64,000 nucleotides of DNA from an uncultured Agathobacter sp. (lineage in GTDB: Bacteria; Bacillota; Clostridia; Lachnospirales; Lachnospiraceae). How positions within the stretch are numbered: the stretch's first letter is position 1; each line of letters begins with the position of its first letter. Of the stretch, positions 16,439 to 24,951 are shown one piece after another. The position numbers and the translations under genes were made by a program. Where the stretch lies: NCBI GenBank assembly GCA_910587655.1, contig CAJUND010000009.1, positions 69,994-133,993 of the forward strand. The letters are read 5' to 3'. Under the pieces are notes generated by a model that saw only the letters and a list, made by a program, of their open reading frames with translations, made no database searches and was not told the origin of the DNA.

Positions 16439-19368
16439 AAAAACTGACGATTATTGCATACCTGCAGGAGGAATACCAGGCAGACCAGCTGCTGGAAAGC
16501 TTAAAAGACCAGCAGATCTATACGGATGCAGATGCTGCGGGACATTTTAAGGAAATTCCGTGGATTCAGCTTATTGTGACGGATTCAGCCGGTGAAAGTT
16601 CATATAAAACCGTACTGGAATCCGCACTGCCGGAATGGGCGGAGCTTTTATACCTAGATTGTGCCGGGAAAAATATCGCACAGTGTTACCAGGAGGCGCT
16701 GGAGCATGTGAAGGGGGAGTATGCTGCGTTTGTGGATACTGACAGTAAATATTCCCCGAAAGCAGTCTGGGCGCTTTGTGAAGTTCTTGAGGATACCGCC
16801 ATTTCAGATGAAGACAGACAGTGCGTCTGCATCCGCCCGGTTTATGTAAGGCCGGAGGGCATGGAAATCAATTACGCAGTTTTTCCGGGAGCGAACGGGG
16901 TAAGGGATACAGATGTTAGTACGACAAATGTAAATCTTTGTCTGTATTCCTGGTTTATCAGCCGTGCGCTGCTTGAAGAACTGCAGTTTCATGAGGAATT
17001 TCCGGTGGAAAGCCGTTCCCTGTTCTGCATGGAGCTTCTGGAACACGTAAAAAAATATTACTGCCGGACGGGACCGTGTATCCGTTATTACCATGCGCTT
17101 GAGGATGCAAAAGGACTGTTTGGGCCGCAGCACCAGAAGGACTGGTATACGAAAACCCTGCGGGAATGTTACCTTCCGTTTGTAAAGGAGCGCTTTGCAT
17201 CGGGACGAATGACCGCTGCAACCGAAGCGGCGGTTTTGTATCTTCTGTATATGCGGTTTGCCTGCAATATGGGTGTTTCCGACAACGAAATTCTGGCGGA
17301 AAATGAAATAGACGAAGTATACGAGGCGGCGGAGTATGTATGCCGCTATTTAAGCTACGAAACACTGCTCGGACAGCATAAGGTGAAAAACCAGACGATG
17401 GGGGACTGGCTTCTCTGGAGGTTTATGAAACATAAAATAAACTTTATGGAGAGCACATACCGGCTGTTTGCCGTGGACGGAACCGCGATTTTACGTATTA
17501 CCGACCGGCAGGGGACAAATTCCAGGTATGCATTCTGTAATTTTGCAGAAAGTAAGGCAACGGTATATGCCATTGATTATGAAGACGGAAAGCTCCGCGT
17601 GGATCTGGGACTGCCGCTGCTTGCGTCTGTGATAATGGAGGAGTTTGCTCCGGAAATTACGGTTTCAGCCGGAGAGGTGGAAAAAACCAGGATTTACAAT
17701 GAGCGTCTGTGTTTTGGACGGGTGGTGGGAAGTCCGGTAATCTACCGTGCATATATTCCGTTTCATCCGGAAAAAAAATACCAGCAGTTCCATTTTTCCC
17801 TGCTGGTACAGGGAAACCAGCACAGTCTTTCCTGCGTTTTTGCCAACCGTCCGGCGGCGCGCCTGACGGCAAGCATCAGCGAAAATTACTGGAATTTTGC
17901 AGGTGACAGGATTTTACAGTACCAGCCTGCAAAACAGAGGTTTATCATAGAAAAATGCACAAAGGCGGAGCTTCTTGCCGTGGAATCGGCGTTCTGCCGT
18001 GCGATAAAGCTGGACCGGACGCTTACCGGGCAGGAAAAGCGCGGCCTGATTCAGCTTCGCAGGAATTACTGGAAGGAAAAATGGAAAACTCCGGATAAAA
18101 AGCCGGTATGGATTACCTATGACAAGCTGTATAAGGCGGGCGACAACGGAGAATATCTGTTTCATTATGTAAGAAAAAACTGTCCGGATGCCGATATCTA
18201 TTATTTAATCACGGAAAGCTCGCCGGATTATGAAAGGCTGAAGGAAGACGACCATGTGCTGATCCACGGGTCAGTGGAAGCAAAGCAGAAGGTATTAATG
18301 GCGCAGCTGATTCTTGCGACACACACCAATACCATGTCAGGGTGCGGATTTGTTACCAAAGGGGAAAAGCGTTATCTGAAAAATCTGTATAACGCAAGGA
18401 TTGTCTGTATCCAGCACGGGCTTACCGTACAGGATATTGCAGTATGGCAGAATGTACTCTGCGACAATACCAGACTCTACTGCTGTGCGTCTGAGCGTGA
18501 GGTGGAAAATATCAGGCAGCCGGAGTACGGATACACGGATAAGGAAATCCGCTTAACCGGACTGGCAAGATATGACGGACTGGTAAACAGTGACAAACGC
18601 CAGATATTAATTACGCCGACATGGCGCAGGAACCTGGTAAATGCAGGTTCGTCCGGAAATGTCAGGGCAAAAAATGATTTCTTTAAGGAAACCGAGTATT
18701 TTAAAATTTATAACCGGCTGATTAATGACCCAAAACTGATTGCCTGCGCAGAAAAGAATCATTACCGGATCATCTATCTGGTTCACCCGACCTTAAGTTC
18801 ACAGACCGGGGATTTTGATACGAACGAATACGTGGATATCGTTGCAGCTGCCGGGGATATGAGCTATGAAAAGGTGCTGACGGAGTCCAGCCTGATGGTT
18901 ACTGATTATTCAGGCGTGCAGTTTGATTTTGCCTATATGAGAAAACCGGTTCTTTATTACCATCCTGCCGCGCTTCCGCCGCACTATACCGAAAGCAGAG
19001 CCTTTACTTACCAGGAGATGGGATTCGGCCCGATGATTGACGAACATGATAAGCTTGTGGAGCAGATTTGCGCCTATATGGAAAAGGACTGCCGCATGGA
19101 TGATTTTTACCGGGCGCGTGCAGATAAATTTTTTGCATATGATGATACAAACAACTGTCAAAGAATTGCAGACGCCGTTATGGAATATTCCTCACAGCTG
19201 GCGCAGCAGAAGGAGGAAGCGATGGCTGATTCCTGTCCGTTTGATTTTCTTGATATGAAAAGTGCGGGAATGTTTTACGGTATGTTTCAGGGGGCAGGGG
19301 ATCAGGCTGTAAAGGCAGGTTCTCTGTTTGCAAAGGCAAAACGTGTAGTTAAGAAAATTATTTCATGA
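16435..19368 (+). CDS. Fusion of a GT2-like region and a CDP-glycerol glycerophosphotransferase (TagF-like) domain
   Basis: A 977-residue relative of the giant protein at 6920. Residues 1-250 resemble a family 2 glycosyltransferase with a recognisable DxD-like GEYAAFVDTDSKYSPKAVW near residue 95. Residues 250-550 are a linker region shared with the 6920 protein. The TagF-like domain spans about residues 550-910 with VWITYDKLYKAGDNGEYLF, CIQHGLTVQDIAVWQ, TPTWRRN, VHPTLSS and TDYSGVQFDFAYMRKP, keeping both catalytic-type histidines. Unlike its larger relative it has one TagF-like domain. It probably extends or caps the polymer with a phospho-alditol from a CDP donor. It starts inside the acyltransferase stop (ATGA). 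Confidence 0.88.
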   Translation: MKKLTIIAYLQEEYQADQLLESLKDQQIYTDADAAGHFKEIPWIQLIVTDSAGESSYKTVLESALPEWAELLYLDCAGKNIAQCYQEALEHVKGEYAAFVDTDSKYSPKAVWALCEVLEDTAISDEDRQCVCIRPVYVRPEGMEINYAVFPGANGVRDTDVSTTNVNLCLYSWFISRALLEELQFHEEFPVESRSLFCMELLEHVKKYYCRTGPCIRYYHALEDAKGLFGPQHQKDWYTKTLRECYLPFVKERFASGRMTAATEAAVLYLLYMRFACNMGVSDNEILAENEIDEVYEAAEYVCRYLSYETLLGQHKVKNQTMGDWLLWRFMKHKINFMESTYRLFAVDGTAILRITDRQGTNSRYAFCNFAESKATVYAIDYEDGKLRVDLGLPLLASVIMEEFAPEITVSAGEVEKTRIYNERLCFGRVVGSPVIYRAYIPFHPEKKYQQFHFSLLVQGNQHSLSCVFANRPAARLTASISENYWNFAGDRILQYQPAKQRFIIEKCTKAELLAVESAFCRAIKLDRTLTGQEKRGLIQLRRNYWKEKWKTPDKKPVWITYDKLYKAGDNGEYLFHYVRKNCPDADIYYLITESSPDYERLKEDDHVLIHGSVEAKQKVLMAQLILATHTNTMSGCGFVTKGEKRYLKNLYNARIVCIQHGLTVQDIAVWQNVLCDNTRLYCCASEREVENIRQPEYGYTDKEIRLTGLARYDGLVNSDKRQILITPTWRRNLVNAGSSGNVRAKNDFFKETEYFKIYNRLINDPKLIACAEKNHYRIIYLVHPTLSSQTGDFDTNEYVDIVAAAGDMSYEKVLTESSLMVTDYSGVQFDFAYMRKPVLYYHPAALPPHYTESRAFTYQEMGFGPMIDEHDKLVEQICAYMEKDCRMDDFYRARADKFFAYDDTNNCQRIADAVMEYSSQLAQQKEEAMADSCPFDFLDMKSAGMFYGMFQGAGDQAVKAGSLFAKAKRVVKKIIS

Positions 19369-19393
19369 ATTAACATTTTTGAAAAGGTGGAGT

Positions 19394-20806
19394 ATGAGTA
19401 TATTTCATAAAAAACAAAAGCAGAAGGATACGAAGCAGCCGGGACTTCAGTTTCTTGGATATTATGTCAGAAGACGTACAGACAGGGAATGGGAATGGTA
19501 CTGCACGGACGGCGCCTGGCATCCGGCTGCTGCCGATATGCCGGAAAAAAAGATGTGGCAGACAAAAGAGGAATTTGAAGCACAGGTTTCTGACAGCGGA
19601 AAACCGCCTGTTTATGATAAGCAGTGGGCTGACACGGAAGGCAGAGTGTGTTCCCTGGGCTGGCAGATGTTTTCCAATAAGCTGATGGCGCATGCGTTCG
19701 GGGGAATGAACGGGAAAACCTACCATAACACGAAAGAAGCGCTTTTACACGGCGTGGAAAACGGTTACCAGTATTTTGAGGCGGATCTTTCTTATACTAC
19801 TGACGGGCGTCTTGTGCTCTGTCACGGATGGACAGAGGCGAACTGCAGGCATACGGGCCTGGCATGGCAGCCGGATTTTAAGGATATGACCTACCGGCGG
19901 ATACGTTCGATGAAAGTCCATGGGAATCCGGTTATGGATGCAAGGGAATTTGCAAAATGGATGAAACAGCACAAAGAATATACGTTTGAAATTGATTTCC
20001 ATAATATTTCCGGCAGGGACGTGAAAAAAAGAATCCAGGCGCTGCTTTCGGATTTCGGCGGGAAAAAGAATCAGGATTTACTGGACAGACTTCTCATCCA
20101 GGCATATTCACGCAGGATGTTTGAGGATATGGATGCGGTTTACCACTTTAAGCATTACCAGTATCTGGTAGGGGAAAATATCCATGACCTGGACAATATC
20201 ATTACTTATGCGCTGGATCACGGAATCTGCGTGCTTGCGCTGAGGATGAACCTGGCAAAACCTGCGCTTGTCAGAAAAATTCGGAATGCAGGATTGTACG
20301 TAATGTGTTATACTGTAAACAAGGATCTGGCGGCGGCACAGAAACTGCTGGATTCCGGTGTGAATACCCTGTGTACGGATTTTATCACAGAGGAAATGCT
20401 TTTAAATAACAAAGAGCGGATGGGGAAACATCCGTTTTATGTCTACTACAACAGCGGTGCAAAAGACGCCAAAAGCCATTATGCCCCGGAAGACGGGAGC
20501 GCGGTGGAGCGTGTGGGCAGCGGGAACTGGGAATACAAGGACCAGACGGTCTGGGAAAACGACGGGAAACGTTCGCTTCAGAAATGCAGGTACACACTGG
20601 AAGGAAAAACCTTTGCCGGATGGAAGCTGCGTGTCAGGGTGGACGGAAAGCAGCTGTGGTACTGCACGGACCATATGTATCACGGCAGCGGGGACCTGAA
20701 ACCGGGAAAAGGGACAGAGCCATACCTGTTCCGGGACGGGGAAGTGATACCGGAGTGGACACTGGAACACGGAATGAAGCTTATCATGGTGGCAGTCTGG
20801 GAATAA
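19394..20806 (+). CDS. Glycerophosphodiester phosphodiesterase family protein with flanking repeat modules
   Basis: A 470-residue protein with no signal peptide or membrane segment, so probably cytoplasmic. The central GDPD domain (about residues 95-340) shows LMAHAFGGM in place of the usual HRG, then NTKEALLHGVENGYQYFEAD (metal-binding E and D), then GRLVLCHGW (catalytic histidine) and finally VNTLCTDF. GDPD enzymes release glycerol-3-phosphate from glycerophosphodiesters. Here one could recycle precursors or trim the polymer. The flanks are unusual: near residue 18 a segment FLGYYVRRRTD leading into WYCTDGAWH, and near residue 405 FAGWKLRVRVDG leading into WYCTDHMYH and ending LIMVAVWE, which looks like an InlB/Flg_new-type repeat. 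ATG 19394 is preceded by AAAGGTGG at a short 3-bp spacing. Confidence 0.8.
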   Translation: MSIFHKKQKQKDTKQPGLQFLGYYVRRRTDREWEWYCTDGAWHPAAADMPEKKMWQTKEEFEAQVSDSGKPPVYDKQWADTEGRVCSLGWQMFSNKLMAHAFGGMNGKTYHNTKEALLHGVENGYQYFEADLSYTTDGRLVLCHGWTEANCRHTGLAWQPDFKDMTYRRIRSMKVHGNPVMDAREFAKWMKQHKEYTFEIDFHNISGRDVKKRIQALLSDFGGKKNQDLLDRLLIQAYSRRMFEDMDAVYHFKHYQYLVGENIHDLDNIITYALDHGICVLALRMNLAKPALVRKIRNAGLYVMCYTVNKDLAAAQKLLDSGVNTLCTDFITEEMLLNNKERMGKHPFYVYYNSGAKDAKSHYAPEDGSAVERVGSGNWEYKDQTVWENDGKRSLQKCRYTLEGKTFAGWKLRVRVDGKQLWYCTDHMYHGSGDLKPGKGTEPYLFRDGEVIPEWTLEHGMKLIMVAVWE

Positions 20807-20831
20807 CAAACGAGGAAAGGGGACTGAAAAA

Positions 20832-22640
20832 ATGATTTTGGGAAACATCCGCAGAAGGATTCTGGCTGCAGTACTGCTGTTTGCGGCACTGGCTGCGGTG
20901 CATACCTGCGGAACCGTTCAGGCGGCAGGGGATTATACGGTTTCTGGAACAACCCTGGTGTTAAATCCGTCTGTTCCGGTGGAAACCGGTTTTAAAAGGG
21001 CGGTGCAGTATATTGCAGACCATAAAAAGGACGGTGTGACATATACCATAAAGCTTCCGGCAGGAGAGTATTACCAGGGCAGTGAAATCATTCTTTCCCC
21101 CGGAGTAAAGGTGGATTTAACCGGTGTTACTTTAAATTACACAAAAAAAACCGGAAACATGATACTTCTAAGCCATGCGGATGAATCAGGAAAAAATACT
21201 GTGCAGTACGGCGAAAAGGGCGGAATCAGCATTACCGGCGGAACATTTCATGGAAATGACGCAAATTCCTCATCGCTGGTCAGGATGGCACACGGAACGG
21301 ATATCACATTTGACGGCTGTATGTTTTCGGGCGGAGGATGCGCCCACCAGATGGAAGTTGCAGCAATTAACGGATTTACTGTAAAAAACTGTACATTCCG
21401 TGATATGAAGGGAAACGGCACGGATGAAAAGCAGGAGGCACTGCAGCTGGACATCCCATGTTCCTCGTATATTTTTTCCGGCGTTGAACTGGACGGTACT
21501 CCCATGAAAAATGTCACTGTCTCCGGATGTACGTTCCAAAACGTACCGCGCGGGATGGGCTCCCACAGCATGCTGGTCGGGGCATATCATGAAAATATTA
21601 AAATCCTTGAAAATACATTTGAGGATGTTGACGGGGAATGTATTGTCGCCTTAAATTACAGGAACTGTACGATAAAGGCAAACAAAATCAAAAACTGCGG
21701 GGCGGGAATTCTGTTCCAGAATTTTAAGCCCGGAGCAAGGGCAGTTTATACGACGGTAAACGACGGAAAAACAGAAATAAAAGGTAAGATTAACAACAAT
21801 GTTAAAACAACCATTTCCGGTAACGACATTACGCTGTCAGCGAAAAAGCATGCCGACGAGCGTGTCGGAATCAAGATATACGGCTTTCATCTGAAAAAAG
21901 ATACAAGGGCAACAGGGAAAGGTTCTTCGGACATGATTCCCAAAGGAAATTATGCGGTAAAAAACATCACTGTTTCCGGTAACCGGATAGAAACCTGCGG
22001 GCATGGTATTCATCTGATGGATGCAGCCGATGCAGTTGTAAAAGGCAATATAATAGAAAATACAAAGCAGGGTTCAAAAAAAGACGGTATATTTGCCGAG
22101 TTTGCCTGTAAAAATCTTACCATTCAGAAAAACACTGTCAAAAAGGCATCCCGATACGGGATATTCCTGCAGCATGAGACGACAGCTAAGACAATATCGG
22201 ATAATAAAATCCTTGGTTCCTGCGGGAAATACGGAATCGGGTTATATGATAACAGCAGTGTTATCCGGGGAATAACCGGAAATACCATAGAAAAGAGCAA
22301 ATCCAACGCCATATTCCTGAACCATGGATGCAGTGCAGAAAGCATAAATAAAAATACGGTAAAGAAGAGCAAAGGCTCTGGGATTGGCTTATATGACAAA
22401 TGCACGGTAAGCGGCGGAATTACAGGCAATAAAATAGACGGGTGTAAATCCCACGGGATTTCCATTTCATTAAAATGCTATACAAAGAAAATCAGTGGAA
22501 ATACCATCCGGAATGTTTCAGCATATCCGGTTGTAATCAATACATCCTCCAAAAAGGAAATAACAGTCAGCGGTAATAAAATTACAGCAGAAAAAGGAAA
22601 AGATAAAATTCACATAATTAACGGGGTGGTAAAGAAATGA
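20832..22640 (+). CDS. Secreted right-handed parallel beta-helix protein
   Basis: A 602-residue secreted protein. The N-terminus has basic residues, a hydrophobic stretch (about residues 11-27) and an A-x-A type cleavage site before AGDY. The body is a right-handed beta-helix built from PbH1 repeats, resembling pectate lyases and related carbohydrate-active proteins. The central region contains HQMEVAAINGFTVKNCTF and QEALQLD, a histidine and acid pattern typical of this fold's active-site face. The last third consists of alternating modules of about 25 residues (types GLYDNSSV and FLNHGCSA). It ends INTSSKKEITVSGNKI plus a short basic tail. No LPXTG or lipobox. It starts after GAAAGGGG, 25 bp after the GDPD gene, and overlaps the next gene by four bases. 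It may be a hydrolase, lyase or epimerase acting on a surface glycan; activity is unproven. Confidence 0.82.
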   Translation: MILGNIRRRILAAVLLFAALAAVHTCGTVQAAGDYTVSGTTLVLNPSVPVETGFKRAVQYIADHKKDGVTYTIKLPAGEYYQGSEIILSPGVKVDLTGVTLNYTKKTGNMILLSHADESGKNTVQYGEKGGISITGGTFHGNDANSSSLVRMAHGTDITFDGCMFSGGGCAHQMEVAAINGFTVKNCTFRDMKGNGTDEKQEALQLDIPCSSYIFSGVELDGTPMKNVTVSGCTFQNVPRGMGSHSMLVGAYHENIKILENTFEDVDGECIVALNYRNCTIKANKIKNCGAGILFQNFKPGARAVYTTVNDGKTEIKGKINNNVKTTISGNDITLSAKKHADERVGIKIYGFHLKKDTRATGKGSSDMIPKGNYAVKNITVSGNRIETCGHGIHLMDAADAVVKGNIIENTKQGSKKDGIFAEFACKNLTIQKNTVKKASRYGIFLQHETTAKTISDNKILGSCGKYGIGLYDNSSVIRGITGNTIEKSKSNAIFLNHGCSAESINKNTVKKSKGSGIGLYDKCTVSGGITGNKIDGCKSHGISISLKCYTKKISGNTIRNVSAYPVVINTSSKKEITVSGNKITAEKGKDKIHIINGVVKK

Positions 22641-24826
22641 AATATTTAAGAAAGATGATATTAAGGTTTTTTTTACTTACGTTTTTGCTTGCTGCAGGCA
22701 GTATCTGCACAGGAACCGGGAAAGAGCAGGTCAGCGCCCAGTCCGGTTACAGTGTGGACGGGGATATCATAACAGTGGATGTGGATTCCGCCCCGTCTGT
22801 CTGGGATGCCATTGACGGTGCGCTGGATTATGCGAGGCTGAATTACCAGTCGGGAAGAATTTTTACTGTGAAAGTGCCTGCCGGAAACTTCAGCTTAAAG
22901 AGTACCCTTCATATTTTTGGAAATACGACACTTGACCTTACAGGGGTGACTTTAACCTATACCAAAGACACCGGAAATATGATTATGCTCGGCAGACCGG
23001 AAACCAACAAAAATATTGCAGTCATGGGCGGTTACGGGTCTATTGCGAACATAACGGTGAAAGGCGGGACATGGATTGGAAACAATTCCAATACTTCTTC
23101 CCTGGTGCGGATGGCGCATGCACGGAATGTTACCTTTGACGGCTGCATTATCAGCGGCGGGGGATGTGCCCACCAGATGGAGATTGCCGCAATTGACGGG
23201 TTTACGATTAAAAACTGCAAGCTGATGGAGATGCCTGGAAACGAATCCACAGGAAAACAGGAGGCGCTCCAGTTTGACATGCCGTGTTCCACATATGTGT
23301 TCAGCGGAATCGTACTGGACGGGACGCCGATGAAAAACGTGCTTGTAACGGGATGCACCTTTGAAAATGTACCAAGGGGGCTTGGCACACACAATATGCT
23401 GATCGGCCGTTACCATTCAGATATCAAAATTACGGACAATATATTCCGGAATGTGGACGGGGAGTGTATTGTGGCATTAAATTACCGGAACTGTGACATT
23501 AAGGATAATATGATTGTCAACTGCGGGGCAGGAATTGTATTTGAATACTTTAAGCCGCCGGTAAACGATAATACGGCGATTAAGGCGGTATACACGACAA
23601 TTTTTGACGGTACGCAGGAAATTAATCCCCAGAAACTGCCGGATGCAAATACCTATATTTCCAATAATATTATTGCGCTGAGCGAAGACCGGTACGCAGA
23701 CGAATATACAGGAATCCGGGTGTACGGATATGACCTTGAACAGGACAAACAGGCAACTGGAAACGGTTCCTCCGATATGATTCCGGCTGACAATTACTAC
23801 ATCAGCAACGTAAAGGTGATCGGAAACACGATTAAAACCTGCGGATATGGCATCCATATGTCAAATGTAAGAAACAGCGCTGTTTCCGGAAATAAAATAA
23901 CCAATACCTACACGGATTCCTGGGAAGACGGTATTACAGTTGATGCGTCAAGCCAGAATATCATGATTCAGAAAAATGAAATCAAAAATGCAACCAGACA
24001 CGGTATCTTTGTTGAGGATTTTTCTTCTGTGAAGACAATTTCCGGTAATAAAATTACCGGCGGCGATTTTTACGGAATTAATATCTATGATAACAGCAAG
24101 GTAACGGGCTATATAGAAAAGAACACCATTAAGGGCAGTGCGGATAACGGCATTCATTTAAGCGGTTACTGTTCTGCAAAAGGAATCCGGAACAATACCA
24201 TAAGTAACAGCGGCTGGCATGGAATCAATCTGTATGATAACAGCACCGTAAGCGGAAGCATTACCGGAAACAAGGTTTCCAAATGTATCCAGAACGGAAT
24301 TTTTATCAATCATGAATCCGCAGCAAATTCTGTTACCAAAAATACACTGACGGAAAATAAAAAATATGCTATTGCATTGTATGACGGAAGCTCTGTGACC
24401 GGAAATATTTCTTCCAACAAAATTTCCAAAAACCAGATGCACGCCATCCAGCTGAGTGAAAACTGTTCGGCAGACGGAATCAAATACAACACCATTTCCA
24501 ATACGAAGGGAAAAGGAATCCTGATCAGGGATGGTTCCACAGTTGAAAGCATGATTGGCTATAATAAGATTACTACGGCAACGCAGGAGGGAATTTATAT
24601 TTACTCCACAAAGAATGCACTGGCAATCAAGGGAAACACGATTAAAAAGTGCAGCCGGACGCCGATTGCCATCAATACTTCCTCAAAGAAAAAGATTACT
24701 GTTACCAAAAATTCCATAACAGTAAAGAAAGGGAAGGATAAGCTGCTTGTTGTCAAAGGGAAAGTAAAGAGCGATATTAAAAAGCCGAAGGACAAGGACA
24801 AGAAGGACAAAAAAGATAAAAAATAA
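22637..24826 (+). CDS. Secreted right-handed parallel beta-helix protein, longer paralogue
   Basis: A 729-residue paralogue of the preceding protein, joined to it by a 4-bp ATGA overlap, so a tandem duplication. The signal peptide runs through a hydrophobic stretch (about residues 8-24) with cleavage near VSA. The core matches its neighbour closely, for example SSLVRMAHARNVTFDGC, HQMEIAAIDGFTIKNC and QEALQFD, then GECIVALNYRNC. The alternating 24-25-residue modules near the C-terminus number about ten here against about six in the shorter copy, which explains most of the length difference. The final 20 residues are almost only lysine, aspartate and proline (repeats of KKDKKDK). A charged tail of this type could hold the protein on anionic wall polymer, but that is inference. 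No LPXTG motif. Confidence 0.82.
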   Translation: MKYLRKMILRFFLLTFLLAAGSICTGTGKEQVSAQSGYSVDGDIITVDVDSAPSVWDAIDGALDYARLNYQSGRIFTVKVPAGNFSLKSTLHIFGNTTLDLTGVTLTYTKDTGNMIMLGRPETNKNIAVMGGYGSIANITVKGGTWIGNNSNTSSLVRMAHARNVTFDGCIISGGGCAHQMEIAAIDGFTIKNCKLMEMPGNESTGKQEALQFDMPCSTYVFSGIVLDGTPMKNVLVTGCTFENVPRGLGTHNMLIGRYHSDIKITDNIFRNVDGECIVALNYRNCDIKDNMIVNCGAGIVFEYFKPPVNDNTAIKAVYTTIFDGTQEINPQKLPDANTYISNNIIALSEDRYADEYTGIRVYGYDLEQDKQATGNGSSDMIPADNYYISNVKVIGNTIKTCGYGIHMSNVRNSAVSGNKITNTYTDSWEDGITVDASSQNIMIQKNEIKNATRHGIFVEDFSSVKTISGNKITGGDFYGINIYDNSKVTGYIEKNTIKGSADNGIHLSGYCSAKGIRNNTISNSGWHGINLYDNSTVSGSITGNKVSKCIQNGIFINHESAANSVTKNTLTENKKYAIALYDGSSVTGNISSNKISKNQMHAIQLSENCSADGIKYNTISNTKGKGILIRDGSTVESMIGYNKITTATQEGIYIYSTKNALAIKGNTIKKCSRTPIAINTSSKKKITVTKNSITVKKGKDKLLVVKGKVKSDIKKPKDKDKKDKKDKK

Positions 24827-24867
24827 GCAGTAAATGTCTGGAATAAACTGGTTTTTTCAAAAAAGGA

Positions 24868-24896
24868 TTGAGAAAACCTGGTTCAGGAAGTATAAT
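24868..24896 (+). promoter_or_regulatory. Sigma-A type promoter for the Ig-like surface protein genes
   Basis: TTGAGA at 24868-24873 and a perfect TATAAT at 24891-24896 are spaced by 17 bp. The start codon at 24952 is 56 bp downstream. This separates the two Ig-like genes from the beta-helix genes in transcription. Confidence 0.75.
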
Positions 24897-24951
24897 AAGG
24901 TATTACAGCAGTTACAGAGTATTACTTAAAAATGAATGGGAGGCATTACCA

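Noticed and set aside
24868..24951. Upstream extension of the Big_2 protein to TTG 24868
   Set aside because: This TTG is the -35 box of the promoter; the signal peptide and ribosome site support GTG 24952.
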